64,000 bases of DNA from Legionella maceachernii (GCF_900167045.1 NZ_FUXJ01000010.1:88188-152187); one strand, 5' to 3'; positions 27,909 through 39,226 are shown, counted from the stretch's first letter. Made by a program: numbers and translations. Notes: generated from the letters alone by a model not told the origin.

Positions 27909-29720
27909 ATGAATGATTTTCTTTTTCCTATTTTTATTTTTCTCGCGGCAGCTTGCATCATCGTACCCATTGCGAGTCGCTTTAAACTAGGCTCCGTTTT
28001 AGGCTACCTTGTGGTTGGTATTCTTATTGGACCTTTTGGTTTTAAATGGATTGGCAACGCCGAGCAAATCATGAGTTTCGCTGAGTTTGGTGTCATCATG
28101 ATGTTATTTCTTATCGGGTTGGAACTTGAGCCCGAAACATTATGGCGATTGCGTAAAGCGATTATTGGCTTAGGTAGTCTACAAGTCATTCTCACCAGCG
28201 CAATTCTTACCTGTTTCGGCATTCTCCTAGGATATGATTGGCGAGTGGGCTTGGCAGTCGGCATGGCCTTATCGTTATCTTCAACTGCCCTGGTTTTGCA
28301 AATGCTGCAAGAAAAGGATTTGATGCGCACCACCACAGGCGAAACCTCTTTTGCAGTGCTGTTATTTCAAGACATTGCCGTGATTCCAATCCTTATCATT
28401 ATGCCCTTATTAGTGGCGAATGGCGTGACTCCGATGCATGACAGCGGGTTGCTCGATGCGCTGCCAGGCTGGGTACAGGCTGGTATTATTGCAGGAGTCA
28501 TTGGCACAGTGATTGTAGTAGGCCACTATCTATCGCATTATTTTTTCTACCTGATTGCGCAAACTAATTTGCGTGAAGTGTTTACGGCGACGTCCTTGGC
28601 ATTAATCGTCGGCATCACACTCCTTATGCAAGCCATAGGCATTTCTCCGGGGCTGGGTGCGTTTATTGCTGGAGTAGTTCTTGCCAATTCGGAATATAAG
28701 CGAACGTTGGAAGTGGATATAGAACCGTTTAAGGGTTTGTTACTTGGATTGTTTTTTATCTCTGTGGGCATGCGAATGGATTTTACAATTTTTGCCCAAA
28801 ACCCGCGTTATTTATTAGCTATTGTTTCTCTCTTTATTATCGTCAAAGCCATTGTCCTTTTAGTGCTGGGCCGCTTCTTTGGACTGACTCGCCTACAAAC
28901 CATTGGGATTGCCCTTTCTTTATCTCAGGGCAGTGAGTTCGCTTTTGTTTTATTCCAATTTGCCCATACGTCCAGAGTCATCACTGAAACGATGGCTAAT
29001 TTTTTCATTCTTGCAGTTGCCTTGTCGATGGTCGCTACTCCGCTCCTCATGTTAATTTATACTCGTTTCGTCATTCCCCGTTTTATGAGCAGTTTGCCTC
29101 CGCGATACGATGCCATCGATGAACAAAATTCAGTGATTCTTGCTGGTTATGGCCGTTTTGGTCAGATTATTGGGCGCTTCCTTACTGCCCAAGGGATTAA
29201 ACTAACCATTTTGGAAAATGACCCTGAGCAAATCGAATTATTACGCAAGTTTGGCTTTAAAGGCTATTTTGGTGATGCGTCACGTTTGGATTTACTCAAA
29301 AATGCCGGTGCGGATAAAGCCAAACTTCTTATTGTTGCTGTAGATGATGCTGATACCAATTTAGAGATAGCCAAACTTGCCAAACAAGAATTTCCTCATT
29401 TGACTGTCTATTCCCGAGCTCGCAATAGGCGGCATGCCTATGAATTACATAAAGCAGGAGTCGATTATTTTAAGCGCGAAACGTTTGATTCATCGTTAGC
29501 AATGGCGCAAGAAGTGATGAAATTTTTAGGGCACAATCCCGAAACCATGCGCAGGAAAGCATACACCTTCAAACAGCATGATGAATTGGCCTTAGTTAAG
29601 TCTTTCGAATTCTTTGAAAAAGAACATGAACTGATTAGTTTTTCCCAACAATCAGCAGGTGAGCTTGAACGGATATTACAAGAAGATCGCGCTTCTTCGA
29701 TTAAAAAGAGGAAGCGATAA
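27909..29720 (+). CDS. KefB/KefC-type CPA2 antiporter with TrkA-N domain
   Basis: A 603-residue protein with an N-terminal Na+/H+-exchanger-like membrane domain of about 12 segments (e.g. GYLVVGILIGPFGFKWI, ALSLSSTALVLQ, LLFQDIAVIPILII) and a C-terminal Rossmann RCK/TrkA-N domain (ILAGYGRFGQIIGRFL, FGDASRLDLLKNAGADKA). It would move K+ or Na+ against protons, gated by a nucleotide or redox ligand. Two starts are possible: ATG 27867 or ATG 27909; I prefer 27909 because it begins directly with the membrane domain, but the GGGGGAAG motif at ~27883 lies rather far upstream. No KefF/KefG-like partner is adjacent. Confidence 0.93.
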   Translation: MNDFLFPIFIFLAAACIIVPIASRFKLGSVLGYLVVGILIGPFGFKWIGNAEQIMSFAEFGVIMMLFLIGLELEPETLWRLRKAIIGLGSLQVILTSAILTCFGILLGYDWRVGLAVGMALSLSSTALVLQMLQEKDLMRTTTGETSFAVLLFQDIAVIPILIIMPLLVANGVTPMHDSGLLDALPGWVQAGIIAGVIGTVIVVGHYLSHYFFYLIAQTNLREVFTATSLALIVGITLLMQAIGISPGLGAFIAGVVLANSEYKRTLEVDIEPFKGLLLGLFFISVGMRMDFTIFAQNPRYLLAIVSLFIIVKAIVLLVLGRFFGLTRLQTIGIALSLSQGSEFAFVLFQFAHTSRVITETMANFFILAVALSMVATPLLMLIYTRFVIPRFMSSLPPRYDAIDEQNSVILAGYGRFGQIIGRFLTAQGIKLTILENDPEQIELLRKFGFKGYFGDASRLDLLKNAGADKAKLLIVAVDDADTNLEIAKLAKQEFPHLTVYSRARNRRHAYELHKAGVDYFKRETFDSSLAMAQEVMKFLGHNPETMRRKAYTFKQHDELALVKSFEFFEKEHELISFSQQSAGELERILQEDRASSIKKRKR

Positions 29721-29805
29721 GTAAGTTAGCTCGTTTGGCTATTGCTCATTACCTCTTTCGGATGTACTAAGGCTTATCCGCGAGCCGGTGAAGATTGGCC
29801 CCTGG

Positions 29806-29827
29806 ATCCCGCGACTTGTCGCGGGAT
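29806..29827. repeat. Palindromic REP-like element between convergent genes
   Basis: ATCCCGCGA (29806-29814) and TCGCGGGAT (29819-29827) form a perfect 9-base stem with a 4-base loop. It lies between the convergent antiporter and ppa genes, where it could act as a transcription barrier for both. The surrounding GGATCCCGCGACTTG resembles the elements near 10740 and 63717. Confidence 0.6.
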
Positions 29828-29843
29828 GTAGTGAGCAGTAGGT

Positions 29844-30383
29844 CTAACCCTGATGTTTTTGATTATATCGCTCAATGCTTGACAGGATTTCCTCGTGAGC
29901 CGCTTCTGGCCCTTCCCACCCGTTTAATTTTACCCACTTTCCTTCTTCCAAATCTTTATAATGCTGAAAGAAATGTTCGATGGTTAACAACAAATGACGC
30001 GGTACATCCTGGTAAGTTTTAATTGCGTCATACATTTTACTTAATTTACTCGTGGGAACAGCCAATAATTTGGCATCCACACCCGCTTCATCTGTCATCT
30101 TGAGCATGCCCACGGGGCGGCAGGGAATAACTCCTCCACTGATCACAGGTACTGGGGTAATCACTAACACATCAACCGGATCTCCATCTTCCGATAATGT
30201 ATGAGGAACATAGCCATAGTTTGCAGGATAAAACATCGCTGTTGACATGAAACGATCGACAAACAATGCGCCAGTTTCTTTATCAACCTCATATTTTACT
30301 GGCTCCCCGTGCATAGGGATTTCAATGATGACATTAATTTCATTAGGAACATTCCGACCGCTTTTAATCTCCATTAAGCCCAT
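29844..30383 (-). CDS. ppa: Inorganic pyrophosphatase
   Basis: A 179-residue family-I soluble pyrophosphatase, hydrolysing PPi from biosynthesis. The metal-binding signature DGDPVDVLV is intact, as are [14 protein letters not shown] and the Lys/Arg of IKSGRN. Length matches the E. coli enzyme (176). The gene converges with the antiporter gene; a palindrome separates them. Confidence 0.98.
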   Translation of the reverse strand: MGLMEIKSGRNVPNEINVIIEIPMHGEPVKYEVDKETGALFVDRFMSTAMFYPANYGYVPHTLSEDGDPVDVLVITPVPVISGGVIPCRPVGMLKMTDEAGVDAKLLAVPTSKLSKMYDAIKTYQDVPRHLLLTIEHFFQHYKDLEEGKWVKLNGWEGPEAAHEEILSSIERYNQKHQG

Positions 30384-30492
30384 TGTTATTCTCTCAGATT
30401 AATAAAATTTGCTATTATGCGCAAAATGCGAATAAAACGCAAAATCCAATTTATTTTTTACGTTGCCCGCTGTGAATTGTAAATAAAGTCTG

Positions 30493-30519
30493 TTGTCAAC
30501 TCTTTTGTCAGGGTATAAT
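30493..30519 (+). promoter_or_regulatory. Possible sigma-70 promoter of the HIT gene
   Basis: A perfect -10 hexamer TATAAT at 30514-30519 follows TTGTCA at 30493-30498 with a short 15-base spacer. The start of transcription would be near 30526, about 26 bases before the HIT-gene ATG. The -10 is convincing; the -35 is not ideal. Confidence 0.5.
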
Positions 30520-30551
30520 CGCCAGTTTAGCTAAAAACCATCAGGACGATC

Positions 30552-30893
30552 ATGAGCTGTTTATTTTGCAAAATTGTTTCAAAGGAAATTCCAGCAACTG
30601 TGGTATTTGAGGATCCCGAAATCATCGTTATTCGCGATATTAGACCGCAAGCCCCAACTCATTTGTTGGTATTCCCTAAGCAACATATTGCTACAATTAA
30701 CGATACGGACAGTAAGGATGAGCAACTTTTAGGACGCATGATCCTCACTGGCAAAAAAATGGCCAAAGCTGAGAAGATAAATGAGGATGGGTATCGTCTG
30801 GTTTTTAACGTTAACTCCGGTGGCGGGCAGGAAGTTTACCACATTCATTTACATGTATTAGGTGGACGTCAAATGACATGGCCCCCTGGTTAG
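30552..30893 (+). CDS. hinT: HIT-family nucleotide-binding protein (HinT-like)
   Basis: A 113-residue histidine-triad protein with the [12 protein letters not shown] active-site motif near the C-terminus and the [13 protein letters not shown] start typical of bacterial HinT. HinT-type proteins hydrolyse AMP-amine (phosphoramidate) bonds. The ribosome site AGGA lies about 6 bases before the ATG. folE starts 10 bases after its stop, so the two are probably co-transcribed. Confidence 0.95.
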   Translation: MSCLFCKIVSKEIPATVVFEDPEIIVIRDIRPQAPTHLLVFPKQHIATINDTDSKDEQLLGRMILTGKKMAKAEKINEDGYRLVFNVNSGGGQEVYHIHLHVLGGRQMTWPPG

Positions 30894-30903
30894 GACAAGA
30901 GAC

Positions 30904-31449
30904 ATGCAAGAACTATATAAACAAATTCTAGAATCCATTGGTGAAGATATTGAACGAGAGGGCCTACGCAGCACTCCTGAACGCGCAGCAAATGCGTTAC
31001 GCTATCTTACAAAAGGCTATCATGAAAACCTTGATGAAATAATAAATGACGCTTTATTTGACTCTGACATGAGTGAAATGGTGATCGTGAAAGAAATTGA
31101 AATGTATTCCATGTGCGAACATCATCTGCTTCCTTTTTTGGGCAAATGCCATGTGGGTTATATTCCTAATGGCAAGGTATTAGGTTTATCAAAAATAGCA
31201 CGAATTGTTGACTATTTTGCACGCCGTTTGCAAATTCAGGAGAGACTAACTCTTGAAATTGCTGATTGCATTTCGTCCATCACCAATGCCCGTGGTGTAG
31301 CAGTTGTCATCGAAGCAAAGCATCTTTGTATGATGATGCGGGGGGTTGAAAAGCAAGATTCCGTGATGACAACCTCTGTTATGCTTGGTGAAATGCGAGA
31401 CAATGCTTCCAGTCGGTCTGAGTTTTTGCGCTTAATTTCTAAAAATTAA
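30904..31449 (+). CDS. folE: GTP cyclohydrolase I
   Basis: A 181-residue enzyme converting GTP to dihydroneopterin triphosphate, the first step of folate (and pterin) synthesis. Seen: [19 protein letters not shown], the zinc-site segment [34 protein letters not shown] and the [10 protein letters not shown] tail. Length is slightly short of E. coli FolE (222), typical of the shorter bacterial form. It lies 10 bases after the HIT gene. folP, also of the folate pathway, is far away at ~60 kb. Confidence 0.97.
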   Translation: MQELYKQILESIGEDIEREGLRSTPERAANALRYLTKGYHENLDEIINDALFDSDMSEMVIVKEIEMYSMCEHHLLPFLGKCHVGYIPNGKVLGLSKIARIVDYFARRLQIQERLTLEIADCISSITNARGVAVVIEAKHLCMMMRGVEKQDSVMTTSVMLGEMRDNASSRSEFLRLISKN

Positions 31450-31481
31450 TTTCATTCTTCTTATGCCCTCAGTCTTAAGCT

Positions 31482-31513
31482 AAAGTAGGTTGGGCCAAAG
31501 TTCAATCTACTTT
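31482..31513. repeat. Palindromic element related to the 26266 repeat
   Basis: AAAGTAGGTTG (31482-31492) pairs with CAATCTACTTT (31503-31513) with one G-T wobble, around GGCCAAAGTT. It shares the GTAGGTTGrGCC sequence with the element at 26266. It follows folE. Confidence 0.55.
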
Positions 31514-31680
31514 GTGGGGTGCAAACTTAATGACGTGAAGAAAAGTGAAGCAAGCGTCTACGTCTTCATTTCCGTAAAATTAATTTTCGCTTACTTTGAA
31601 CAAATTATGCCATTATTTCCTATACTGATAATAAATTAACCCGTTCAGACTCAGATCTTTTCTTTACAAGGAGGTTGCAA

Positions 31681-31971
31681 ATGCAAAAATTAAGCATTGC
31701 TGCACTGTCACTTGCTTTGATTGGATGTACAACGACAGGTACAGGAAACAAATACCCATCCGGTCCGACTGTTTCACCGGTTCTATTCGATAAACCCTAC
31801 GGAACTTCTGCTCCATTAGATAATCCAAAAGTGGTTTATACTGATCAAAATGAAAAGCCTTTGAACATGAAAGACATCAATGCCATCAATGCCGCAATTG
31901 CTGCCGAACGTGGTAAAGATTTAGCTCCCCAAGAAGAAGTCATGCAACAACTCATGACGGATGAGATTTAA
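31681..31971 (+). CDS. Small lipoprotein, function unknown
   Basis: A 96-residue lipoprotein: the N-terminal signal peptide ends in lipobox LIGC (Cys16), followed by TTTGTGNK and a soluble, Pro-rich then helical domain. I chose the ATG at 31681, with the strong ribosome site AGGAGG 7 bases upstream; a TTG two codons earlier is not needed. Likely membrane-anchored and periplasmic. No family recognised. Confidence 0.85.
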   Translation: MQKLSIAALSLALIGCTTTGTGNKYPSGPTVSPVLFDKPYGTSAPLDNPKVVYTDQNEKPLNMKDINAINAAIAAERGKDLAPQEEVMQQLMTDEI

Positions 31972-32333
31972 TGTTTTCTTTGTGGGATTGAAGCTAAATC
32001 TGCCTTCGCCCTCATTCTCTGCACGTAAGAATACAGTGACATAACGAGTTGAGATAATTTATATCCATCCCCAAAAAACAGGGACGATACACCAAGGATA
32101 TTTTCTGAATTAAGGGAAGTTCTGGATAAGGTTTACTGGGGGCTAGTTCCCAAATCGCTCTAGATGACGCCTAGCCCAGCGAGAGATAATGGTAAGATTT
32201 TTTTCCTTCTCTTCATTGGCAATCCAATGCCACTAAGCCACTCAGAGTATAGAATCAAAAACAGCTTCTTGGTGACTTGAGGTACCGTGGGCAAACCACA
32301 GTACCTCGCCATTTTTAAGTAGAAGGTTATTCC
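31972..32333. other. Intergenic gap between the lipoprotein gene and pnp
   Basis: No gene seen in this 362-base gap between convergent genes. It holds a dyad (GGGCTAG and CTAGCCC, near 32140-32180) and the stronger hairpin at 32279-32307 just beyond the pnp stop. Confidence 0.5.
32279..32307 (-). terminator. Hairpin downstream of pnp
   Basis: GAGGTACCGTGG (32279-32290) and CCACAGTACCTC (32296-32307) pair with one mismatch around a 5-base loop. It lies 27 bases beyond the pnp stop, where a transcript-end structure would be. There is no T-run on either strand, so it may be a REP-like or 3'-protecting hairpin rather than a classical terminator. Confidence 0.4.
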
Positions 32334-34520
32334 TTATTCCTCTTCCGAAGTAGGTTGCGTTTGCACATCCTCTGAATCGGAACGCGTAGACGTTGAACCC
32401 TCTGCCTCCTCTTTCGCAGCAGGCGTTTCTACCGCAGGTGCTTGAGGCTTATCTTTCCATTCCAGTTTTACTCGGCCTTGCTTATCGATACCAGCAACAT
32501 AAACTTCAATCTCTTGGCCTTCATGCAGCACAGACTCAACTTTTTGCGCTCGATCAGAGCAAATTTGCGAGATGTGCAAAAGACCATCTTTACCGGGTAG
32601 TAGATTTATAAAGGCGCCAAAATCAACAATTTTGCTTACTTTACCTTTGTAGGTCTGCCCAACTTCGATCTCTGCAATTAATGCTTTAATTTGTCGCTGT
32701 GCTTCTTCCAGAGCCTCAGCATCAGGAGAAAACAATTGCACAACACCACTATCGTCGATGTCAATAGCAACACCCGTGCTTTCAATTAAGCCTTTGATGG
32801 TAGAGCCACCTTTGCCAATAATCGTACGAATTTTGTCTTCAGCGACTTTCATGGTAGCAATTCGTGGGGCATGCTGGGACAATTCTTCACGATGTTCGGA
32901 AAGTGCACTATTCATTACGCCCAGAATATGGATTCGACCTGCGAGAGCCTGCTCCAGGGCCTGCTCCATGATCTCCTTGGTAATCCCTTTGATTTTGATA
33001 TCCATTTGCAAAGCGGTAACGCCCTTTTCGGTGCCCGCAACTTTAAAATCCATATCCCCTAAATGATCTTCATCACCAAGAATATCAGTTAATACGGCGA
33101 AGCGATCATTTTCCTTAATTAAACCCATCGCCACGCCCGCAACGGGTGCTTTTAAAGGAACACCTGCATCCATTAACGCCAGGCTTGTGCCGCAAACGGT
33201 CGCCATTGAACTTGAACCGTTAGATTCGGTAATTTCCGATACTACGCGAAGAACATAAGGAAACTCGCTTGCTGAAGGCAAAACAGCCATTAGGCTACGT
33301 TTCGCCAAGCGACCATGACCTATCTCTCGCCGCTTTGGACTTCCTACCATACCAATTTCTCCCACAGAGTAGGGAGGGAAGTTATAATGCAACATAAATC
33401 TATCTTTAGATTCCCCAATTAAGCCGTCTAAAATTTGTGCATCGCGCTCATTGCCTAAGGTTGCTGCAACGATAGCCTGCGTTTCACCACGCGTGAATAA
33501 TACCGAGCCATGAGCCCTTTCCAAAAATTTTGTCCGGATAGCAATGGGACGTACTGTTTTTTGATCACGTCCATCAATACGTGGCTCTCCATCAAGAATA
33601 CGATTGCGAACGATTGCTTTTTCCAATGAGCCTAGCACATCAGCAATTTGCTCTTCCTTAAGTTCTTCACGCTCATTCATTAATGCATCAATCGTTTGCT
33701 GTCTAATTTCAGCGAGTCGTTGATAGCGTTGAGGTTTATCTTTTATCAGGTAAGCTTGCGTAACCTGATCTGTGGCCAACTCTGCAACACGAGTCGCTAA
33801 TGCTGTATCAGCTGGCGGTGGCGTCCAATCCCAGGAAGCTTTGCCAGCCTCCGCTGCCAGTTCTTTTATAGCCTTAATTACGCCTTTCATCATTTCATGG
33901 CCATATAAGACAGCGCCGAGCATGATTTCTTCACTTAACTCCCGAGCTTCTGATTCAACCATAAGAATTGCATCTTCAGTACCTGCAACCACTAGATCAA
34001 GCTCAGAACCAGCCATTGATTTAAAGCTGGGGTTTAACAAATAAATGCCGTCTTTGTAACCAACACGCACAGCTCCAATCGGTCCGTGGAAAGGCACGCC
34101 TGAAATCGCTAATGCCGCAGAAGCCCCAATCATAGCGACAATATCAGACTGCACTTCTGGATTTAATGACATGACTGTCGCAATGATTTGTACTTCATTA
34201 TGAAAACCATCTGGAAATAATGGTCGTAAAGGTCTGTCCATTAGGCGAGAGATTAACGTCTCTTGTTCACTTGGACGCCCTTCTCGCTTGTTGAATCCGC
34301 CAGGGATTTTACCTGCCGCATAGGACTTCTCTTGATAATTAACAGTCAGCGGGAAAAAATCATTGCCCTCACCACCCTCTTTTTTGGCAACAACCGTCAC
34401 CAAAACTTGTGTTCCAGCCATGCTTGCAAAAACAGCACCATCTGCTTGTCTTGCAATTTCACCTGTTTCGAGCACAAGAGTATGTTCGCCGAATCGTATT
34501 TCTTTAGTGATTTTAGCCAC
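32334..34520 (-). CDS. pnp: Polynucleotide phosphorylase
   Basis: A 728-residue 3'-5' phosphorolytic RNase and degradosome component. It has two RNase PH domains ([25 protein letters not shown] at the first, [14 protein letters not shown] with the active-site region in the second; quoted as landmarks), then KH ([15 protein letters not shown]) and S1 ([18 protein letters not shown]) domains and an acidic tail. I place the start at the GTG at 34520 (MAKITKE), with AGAGG 8 bases before it; a GTG three codons earlier lacks spacing. It is the last gene of the rimP-to-pnp cluster. A long hairpin lies in its leader. Confidence 0.98.
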   Translation of the reverse strand: MAKITKEIRFGEHTLVLETGEIARQADGAVFASMAGTQVLVTVVAKKEGGEGNDFFPLTVNYQEKSYAAGKIPGGFNKREGRPSEQETLISRLMDRPLRPLFPDGFHNEVQIIATVMSLNPEVQSDIVAMIGASAALAISGVPFHGPIGAVRVGYKDGIYLLNPSFKSMAGSELDLVVAGTEDAILMVESEARELSEEIMLGAVLYGHEMMKGVIKAIKELAAEAGKASWDWTPPPADTALATRVAELATDQVTQAYLIKDKPQRYQRLAEIRQQTIDALMNEREELKEEQIADVLGSLEKAIVRNRILDGEPRIDGRDQKTVRPIAIRTKFLERAHGSVLFTRGETQAIVAATLGNERDAQILDGLIGESKDRFMLHYNFPPYSVGEIGMVGSPKRREIGHGRLAKRSLMAVLPSASEFPYVLRVVSEITESNGSSSMATVCGTSLALMDAGVPLKAPVAGVAMGLIKENDRFAVLTDILGDEDHLGDMDFKVAGTEKGVTALQMDIKIKGITKEIMEQALEQALAGRIHILGVMNSALSEHREELSQHAPRIATMKVAEDKIRTIIGKGGSTIKGLIESTGVAIDIDDSGVVQLFSPDAEALEEAQRQIKALIAEIEVGQTYKGKVSKIVDFGAFINLLPGKDGLLHISQICSDRAQKVESVLHEGQEIEVYVAGIDKQGRVKLEWKDKPQAPAVETPAAKEEAEGSTSTRSDSEDVQTQPTSEEE

Positions 34521-34592
34521 GTAAGTCACCTCTTTAAAATGGATTCTAAATTGCGGTGCAATCTACTATTGAGAGCTGAAGATGAATCTTAA

Positions 34593-34637
34593 AGTTTTTT
34601 TGATAATTTAATGCATAAGACAATTATCAAAAAAACT
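34593..34637 (-). promoter_or_regulatory. Long hairpin in the pnp leader, possible RNase III site
   Basis: A perfect 16-base inverted repeat (34593-34608 and 34622-34637, core GATAATT) surrounds a 13-base loop between the rpsO terminator and pnp. In E. coli the pnp leader has a hairpin cut by RNase III as part of pnp autoregulation; this one has the same position. The AT-rich stem is also terminator-like on both strands. Confidence 0.5.
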
Positions 34638-34696
34638 CTAATCTTACAGCTTCTGCATCCTCGTGTTGATAAACCGCAGTATTTAGAATAGTAATA

Positions 34697-34727
34697 AACA
34701 AAAAAAGGCGCAGAGTGCTGCGCCTTT
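34697..34727 (-). terminator. Rho-independent terminator after rpsO
   Basis: On the minus strand AAAGGCGCAG, a 4-base loop and CTGCGCCTTT (34704-34727) form a perfect 10-base GC-rich stem followed by a run of seven Ts (34700-34706). It follows the rpsO stop by 50 bases. Some read-through is expected because pnp lies downstream. Confidence 0.85.
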
Positions 34728-34777
34728 CACCAAATTAGAAAATTGAGCCAGTCAATCTTACTGTACCTATTCGAGTA

Positions 34778-35053
34778 TCAATAAGAATCTCGCAAACCCA
34801 GATTTTGGATCAGAGTTTGATAACGCTCTTGATCATTCTTTTTCAAATACTTGAGTAGCTTGCGGCGCTTGTTTACCAGTTTTTGCAAGCCTCGTCGCGA
34901 ATGAAAATCTTTTTTATTGTCTTTAAAATGTTCAGTTAAATACTTGATGCGGCCTGTCATTAATGAGACTTGTACTTCGGGTGAACCTGTATCATTCTCA
35001 GCTCGCTTGTATTCATTAATGATTTCTGCTTTTTGTACGCTAGTTAGCGACAT
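34778..35053 (-). CDS. rpsO: 30S ribosomal protein S15
   Basis: A 91-residue S15 protein, binding the central domain of 16S r[23 protein letters not shown] and [20 protein letters not shown] are diagnostic. The start is the ATG at 35053 with AGGAG 6 bases upstream; the frame continues to 35149 but without support. It precedes a terminator and pnp, as in E. coli. Confidence 0.98.
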   Translation of the reverse strand: MSLTSVQKAEIINEYKRAENDTGSPEVQVSLMTGRIKYLTEHFKDNKKDFHSRRGLQKLVNKRRKLLKYLKKNDQERYQTLIQNLGLRDSY

Positions 35054-35253
35054 ATTCACTCCTGGAGATAAGCTATGTGTGTCTTTTAAAGGGGAGCATT
35101 CTACCAAGGCAAATGGATAGACACAAGTGTTAGTTGATAATTTGTGCAATATTTTATGGTTATTCGTGCCCTCCTAAAAGCCGGGTCACCTACCGACTCT
35201 TGGCCATGTCCTGGTTCAGAAAAGCCTTCGCTACGTGCGCACGGCAAAACAAA

Positions 35254-36153
35254 TCAAAATGCAAGTAACCGTTTCACACTTAAATTACCTGCGCTTATCT
35301 CTCCTAAACCAATAAAGCAGTCATTATGATAAAGGCGAATACAGCCCTTTAATTCCTCTTGGTTTGCTCGATTTAACCTCTTTCCTTGACGCAAAGTGGA
35401 TACTTCCTCGACACTCAAATTTAAACGAGGTAAATAATTGACCGCTCGCTCCATTGGCAATAAACAATCAATGAGTTCATCTGCGTTCTTTTGTTGCAAC
35501 TCGTCTAATGTATACATTATTTCCGTGTCAAAACCGGCCGTGCTTAAGCGATGTAGCTTTGTCACATGAGCACCAACGCCAAGGAGGTCGCCGATATCTT
35601 CAACTAAGTTACGGATATAAGTACCCTTTGAACACGAAACCTTAATGTCAAACTGTTTTCCATTAAAAGCCATTAACTCTAATGCATGAATAGTGATTTC
35701 TCTCGCTGGACGCTCAAGGGTGATTCCTTCTCTTGCATATTTATATAGGGGAGTCCCTTTATGCTTTAAAGCGGAAAACATCGAAGGGGTTTGTTTAATT
35801 GTTCCGGTAAATTGCTTTAATGCGGCGAGCATATCAGACTCGGTTAATGCAAAAGCGGATATTGTTTTAATCACTTCACCTAAGGCATCCCCAGTGTTGG
35901 TTTTCACACCGAGTAAACCCGTTGCTTCATAGCACTTATCTGCGTCGAGGAGGTATTGGCAAAATTTGGTTGCCTCACCAAAACAAATGGGCAACATACC
36001 TGTCGCGAGCGGATCTAAACTGCCAGTGTGTCCTGCTTTTTTTGCTCTAAATAGGCGTCTCACTTGCTGCAGAAGCGTATTAGATGACAATCCTTGAGGT
36101 TTATTTACCAATATAATGCCATTAATTGTTTGGTTACACTCAACTTTGATCAT
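35254..36153 (-). CDS. truB: tRNA pseudouridine-55 synthase
   Basis: A 299-residue enzyme making pseudouridine 55 in the T-loop of tRNAs. The catalytic Asp47 is in [21 protein letters not shown] and the [16 protein letters not shown] motif are present, with a PUA-like C-terminal region. Its start overlaps the end of rbfA by 14 bases. Confidence 0.97.
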   Translation of the reverse strand: MIKVECNQTINGIILVNKPQGLSSNTLLQQVRRLFRAKKAGHTGSLDPLATGMLPICFGEATKFCQYLLDADKCYEATGLLGVKTNTGDALGEVIKTISAFALTESDMLAALKQFTGTIKQTPSMFSALKHKGTPLYKYAREGITLERPAREITIHALELMAFNGKQFDIKVSCSKGTYIRNLVEDIGDLLGVGAHVTKLHRLSTAGFDTEIMYTLDELQQKNADELIDCLLPMERAVNYLPRLNLSVEEVSTLRQGKRLNRANQEELKGCIRLYHNDCFIGLGEISAGNLSVKRLLAF

Positions 36154-36508
36154 CTTCGTTGTCTGGGGGGTTTAAATCATCAATTAATCGGCTTAGACGT
36201 CTACCATACTCTATCGATTCATCATAAACAAAGTGAAGCTGCGGTACCGTACGTAGTTTCACGCTTCGCGCTAAAGCCGTGCGCAAATAACTTGCTGCTG
36301 AGTTGAGTATGGACGCAGTTTTCTCTTTATCTGCATTTAATACAGTAAAATAGACTTTTGCATGTCCTAAATCCGCAGTTACCTTTACTGATGAAATCGT
36401 CACAAAAGCAGGTAATCGCGGATCTTTGATTTCTTGCTGAATGAGTTGCGATAGCTTGCGTTGCATCATTTCTGCGACGCGATCGATTCGCTTAAAATCG
36501 TTGGTCAT
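36140..36508 (-). CDS. rbfA: Ribosome-binding factor A
   Basis: A 122-residue KH-fold 30S maturation factor: [26 protein letters not shown] at the N-terminus (landmark) and a [13 protein letters not shown] strand follow. The tail is acidic (DNEDDQS). Its ATG overlaps the infB stop as ATGA, and truB overlaps its end, so the three genes are translationally linked. Confidence 0.96.
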   Translation of the reverse strand: MTNDFKRIDRVAEMMQRKLSQLIQQEIKDPRLPAFVTISSVKVTADLGHAKVYFTVLNADKEKTASILNSAASYLRTALARSVKLRTVPQLHFVYDESIEYGRRLSRLIDDLNPPDNEDDQS

Positions 36509-39105
36509 AAATCCCGCTTAATTTCAATAGTCTCAAACACTTCAATTAAATCGCCTGCCTTAACATCATTATAGTTCTTCACGCCAATACCGCATTCAAA
36601 ACCTTGACGGACCTCAATGACATCATCTTTAAAACGTCGCAATGATTCAAGCGTTCCTTCATAAATAACAACATTATTTCTAAGCACACGAATTGGGTTA
36701 TTTCGCTTCACTGTTCCTTCAACAACCATGCACCCGGCTATTGCGCCCAATTTGGGTGAACGGAAAACATCACGAACTTCAGCAATACCTACAATCTCTT
36801 CTTTAAATTGTGGTGCAAGCATGCCAGTAAGAGCGCCTTTAACTTGATCCACAATGTCATAAATGACGCTGTAATAATGTAAAGATACGCCTTCTTGTTC
36901 CGCCAAGCGCTTAGCGCCACTGTCGGCACGAACGTTAAAGCCAATTAACAATGCGCTGGAAGCAATAGCTAAGTGGACGTCTGACTCCGTAATTCCGCCA
37001 ACCCCACTTGCAATAATTTCGACCTTTACCTCATCCGTAGATAGCTTAACTAATGCATCGGCAATAGCCTCAACAGAACCTTGTACATCAGCTTTCAAGA
37101 TGACGTTGAGTACTTTCGCTTCTGCAGTGGCCATGGTCTCAAAAATACCTTCTAAAGTTGTTTTTTGACGTCTAGCCAGTTTCACATCGCGGTATTTCCC
37201 CTGTCTAAATAAAGCCACTTCACGTGCGCGTTTTTCATCAGGTACGACAACCGCCTCATCGCCTGCATGCGGGATGGCAGAGAGGCCCAGCACCTCAACT
37301 GGAATAGAGGGGCCCGCAACATCGACATGCATACCGCTATCACTGACTAATGCACGAACACGTCCATATTGCAATCCAGCGAGTAAAATGTCGCCTTTGT
37401 AAAGGGTACCGCTTTGGACCAGGATCGTCGCTACCGGTCCGCGACCTTTATCAAGACGCGATTCAATGACCACTCCTTTGGCAGCACCATCCGTATTAGC
37501 CTTTAATTCCAATACCTCAGCCTGCAGCAACACCGCATCAAGCAACTCATCAATGCCTGTTCCTGATTTTGCTGAAATTTGGACAAACATTGTGTCACCA
37601 CCCCATGCTTCTGGAATGACTTCGTAACCAGACAATTCATTCATAACGCGGTCAGGATCCGCATCCGGCTTATCCATTTTGTTAATAGCGACAATAATGG
37701 GTACGTTAGCCGCTTTCGCATGTTGAACTGCCTCGATCGTTTGTGGCTTAACACCATCATCAGCTGCCACAATCAAAATAACAATATCCGTTACTTGAGC
37801 ACCCCGTGCGCGCATTGCAGTGAAAGCAGCGTGACCCGGAGTGTCCAGGAAGGTAATTTTTCCTTTCGGTGTAACAACGTGATACGCGCCGATATGCTGC
37901 GTAATTCCACCTGCCTCACCTGCTGCAACCTTAGTTGTTCTAATGTAGTCAAGCAAAGAGGTTTTACCGTGGTCGACATGTCCCATAATGGTCACCACGG
38001 GGGCACGTGATTCCACATGACTGCCTTTACTTAAAGCGTCGCCTAAGTTTTCTTCAATTGCATCTTCTTTTATTGGCCGTGGTCTATGCCCCATTTCTTC
38101 AACCACGATGATTGCCGTATCTTGATCGATGACCTGGTTGATGGTCGCCATCGCACCAAGTCCCATCATCACTTTAATGACCTCAGCAGCTTTAACTGAC
38201 ATACGCTTAGCTAATTCAGCAACAGTGACTGTTTCTGGTATGAGTACATCTCTAACCACAGGCGCTGTTGGCATCGCAAAACCATGGGTCAGTGCCTCTT
38301 CCGCTTCGCGGTATTTTTCCGATTTCTCATTGACTTTGCGCTTTTTAGCCTTGCTGCGCTTATGACGAATTTGCAAACCTTGTTCATCTTCATCCCGCTC
38401 GGGCATTTGATACTTGGTTTTCTTCTTTCCTTTTCGATAGTCCATCTCTGAATCAACATCAGTCTTTTCCAAATGTTTCTTCCGTGGGCTTTTTTCTATC
38501 TTTTCTACAGGTGCATGAACAACTGGCTCTTCTATCCCAGCAAGTTCAAGATCCATGAGCTCGGGAATGACTTCTGGTTCTTGACTCTCGGTGGAGCTCG
38601 TTTCAACGTGTTCTTCAGCGGGTTGTGCGGATGAATCAACCGCATTTTCTTCTGTCTGAAGTTCCGATTCTGCAGGAGCATTTGTTTCTTGAGCTGCATC
38701 TTGAGTCGTTTCAGCTTCAACACTGGCAGCAGCAGATTCGACGGGCAATACCTGCTCTTCTTCTTGTTCTCCTTCATGCTCCGATTGTTGATCAATGAGA
38801 GCACTGCGCTTAACGTAGGTTCGTTTTTTACGAACTTCAATATTAACTGTTTTCCCACTGTGTACGTCGTGGCCAATTTTAACCTGTGTCAAGCTCTTAC
38901 GCTTAAGAGTAATACGCTCTGGAGTTGTGCGTGATTCGCGATTAGAGCCACTCTTTAAATGAGTTAGCAGGATTCGCTTCTGCTCTTCATTGACCGTTTG
39001 ATTATCACTGGTAAACGATAATCCTGCTTCTTGTAACTGGGTCAATAGGCGCTCAACAGGGATACCAACGACCTGCGCCAATTGTTTAACCGTCACATCC
39101 GCCAT
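36505..39105 (-). CDS. infB: Translation initiation factor IF-2
   Basis: An 866-residue GTPase delivering initiator tRNA to the 30S subunit. It has an N-terminal IF2_N domain ([21 protein letters not shown]), a long charged linker, then G1 GHVDHGKT (374-381), G3 DTPGHAAF and G4 NKMDKPD, with beta-barrel and C-terminal domains after. The linker is rich in acidic and basic residues, variable in the family. It follows nusA by 121 bases. Its partner tRNA, the initiator tRNA-Met, lies upstream in the same region. Confidence 0.98.
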   Translation of the reverse strand: MADVTVKQLAQVVGIPVERLLTQLQEAGLSFTSDNQTVNEEQKRILLTHLKSGSNRESRTTPERITLKRKSLTQVKIGHDVHSGKTVNIEVRKKRTYVKRSALIDQQSEHEGEQEEEQVLPVESAAASVEAETTQDAAQETNAPAESELQTEENAVDSSAQPAEEHVETSSTESQEPEVIPELMDLELAGIEEPVVHAPVEKIEKSPRKKHLEKTDVDSEMDYRKGKKKTKYQMPERDEDEQGLQIRHKRSKAKKRKVNEKSEKYREAEEALTHGFAMPTAPVVRDVLIPETVTVAELAKRMSVKAAEVIKVMMGLGAMATINQVIDQDTAIIVVEEMGHRPRPIKEDAIEENLGDALSKGSHVESRAPVVTIMGHVDHGKTSLLDYIRTTKVAAGEAGGITQHIGAYHVVTPKGKITFLDTPGHAAFTAMRARGAQVTDIVILIVAADDGVKPQTIEAVQHAKAANVPIIVAINKMDKPDADPDRVMNELSGYEVIPEAWGGDTMFVQISAKSGTGIDELLDAVLLQAEVLELKANTDGAAKGVVIESRLDKGRGPVATILVQSGTLYKGDILLAGLQYGRVRALVSDSGMHVDVAGPSIPVEVLGLSAIPHAGDEAVVVPDEKRAREVALFRQGKYRDVKLARRQKTTLEGIFETMATAEAKVLNVILKADVQGSVEAIADALVKLSTDEVKVEIIASGVGGITESDVHLAIASSALLIGFNVRADSGAKRLAEQEGVSLHYYSVIYDIVDQVKGALTGMLAPQFKEEIVGIAEVRDVFRSPKLGAIAGCMVVEGTVKRNNPIRVLRNNVVIYEGTLESLRRFKDDVIEVRQGFECGIGVKNYNDVKAGDLIEVFETIEIKRDL

Positions 39106-39226
39106 AAATTTAACCCCCTTTCAGCAATTCGAAATATTGAATTGCTCAATTCAAATAAATCATACGCTGACTTCAGCGCAAGAAAAGTAAAGCCGCTTGG
39201 TGCCTCAATGATCTTAATTAACTTTT

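Noticed and set aside
37579..38010. Plus-strand frame of 143 residues inside infB
   Set aside because: Antisense shadow of the G domain of IF-2; no ribosome site and no recognisable protein.
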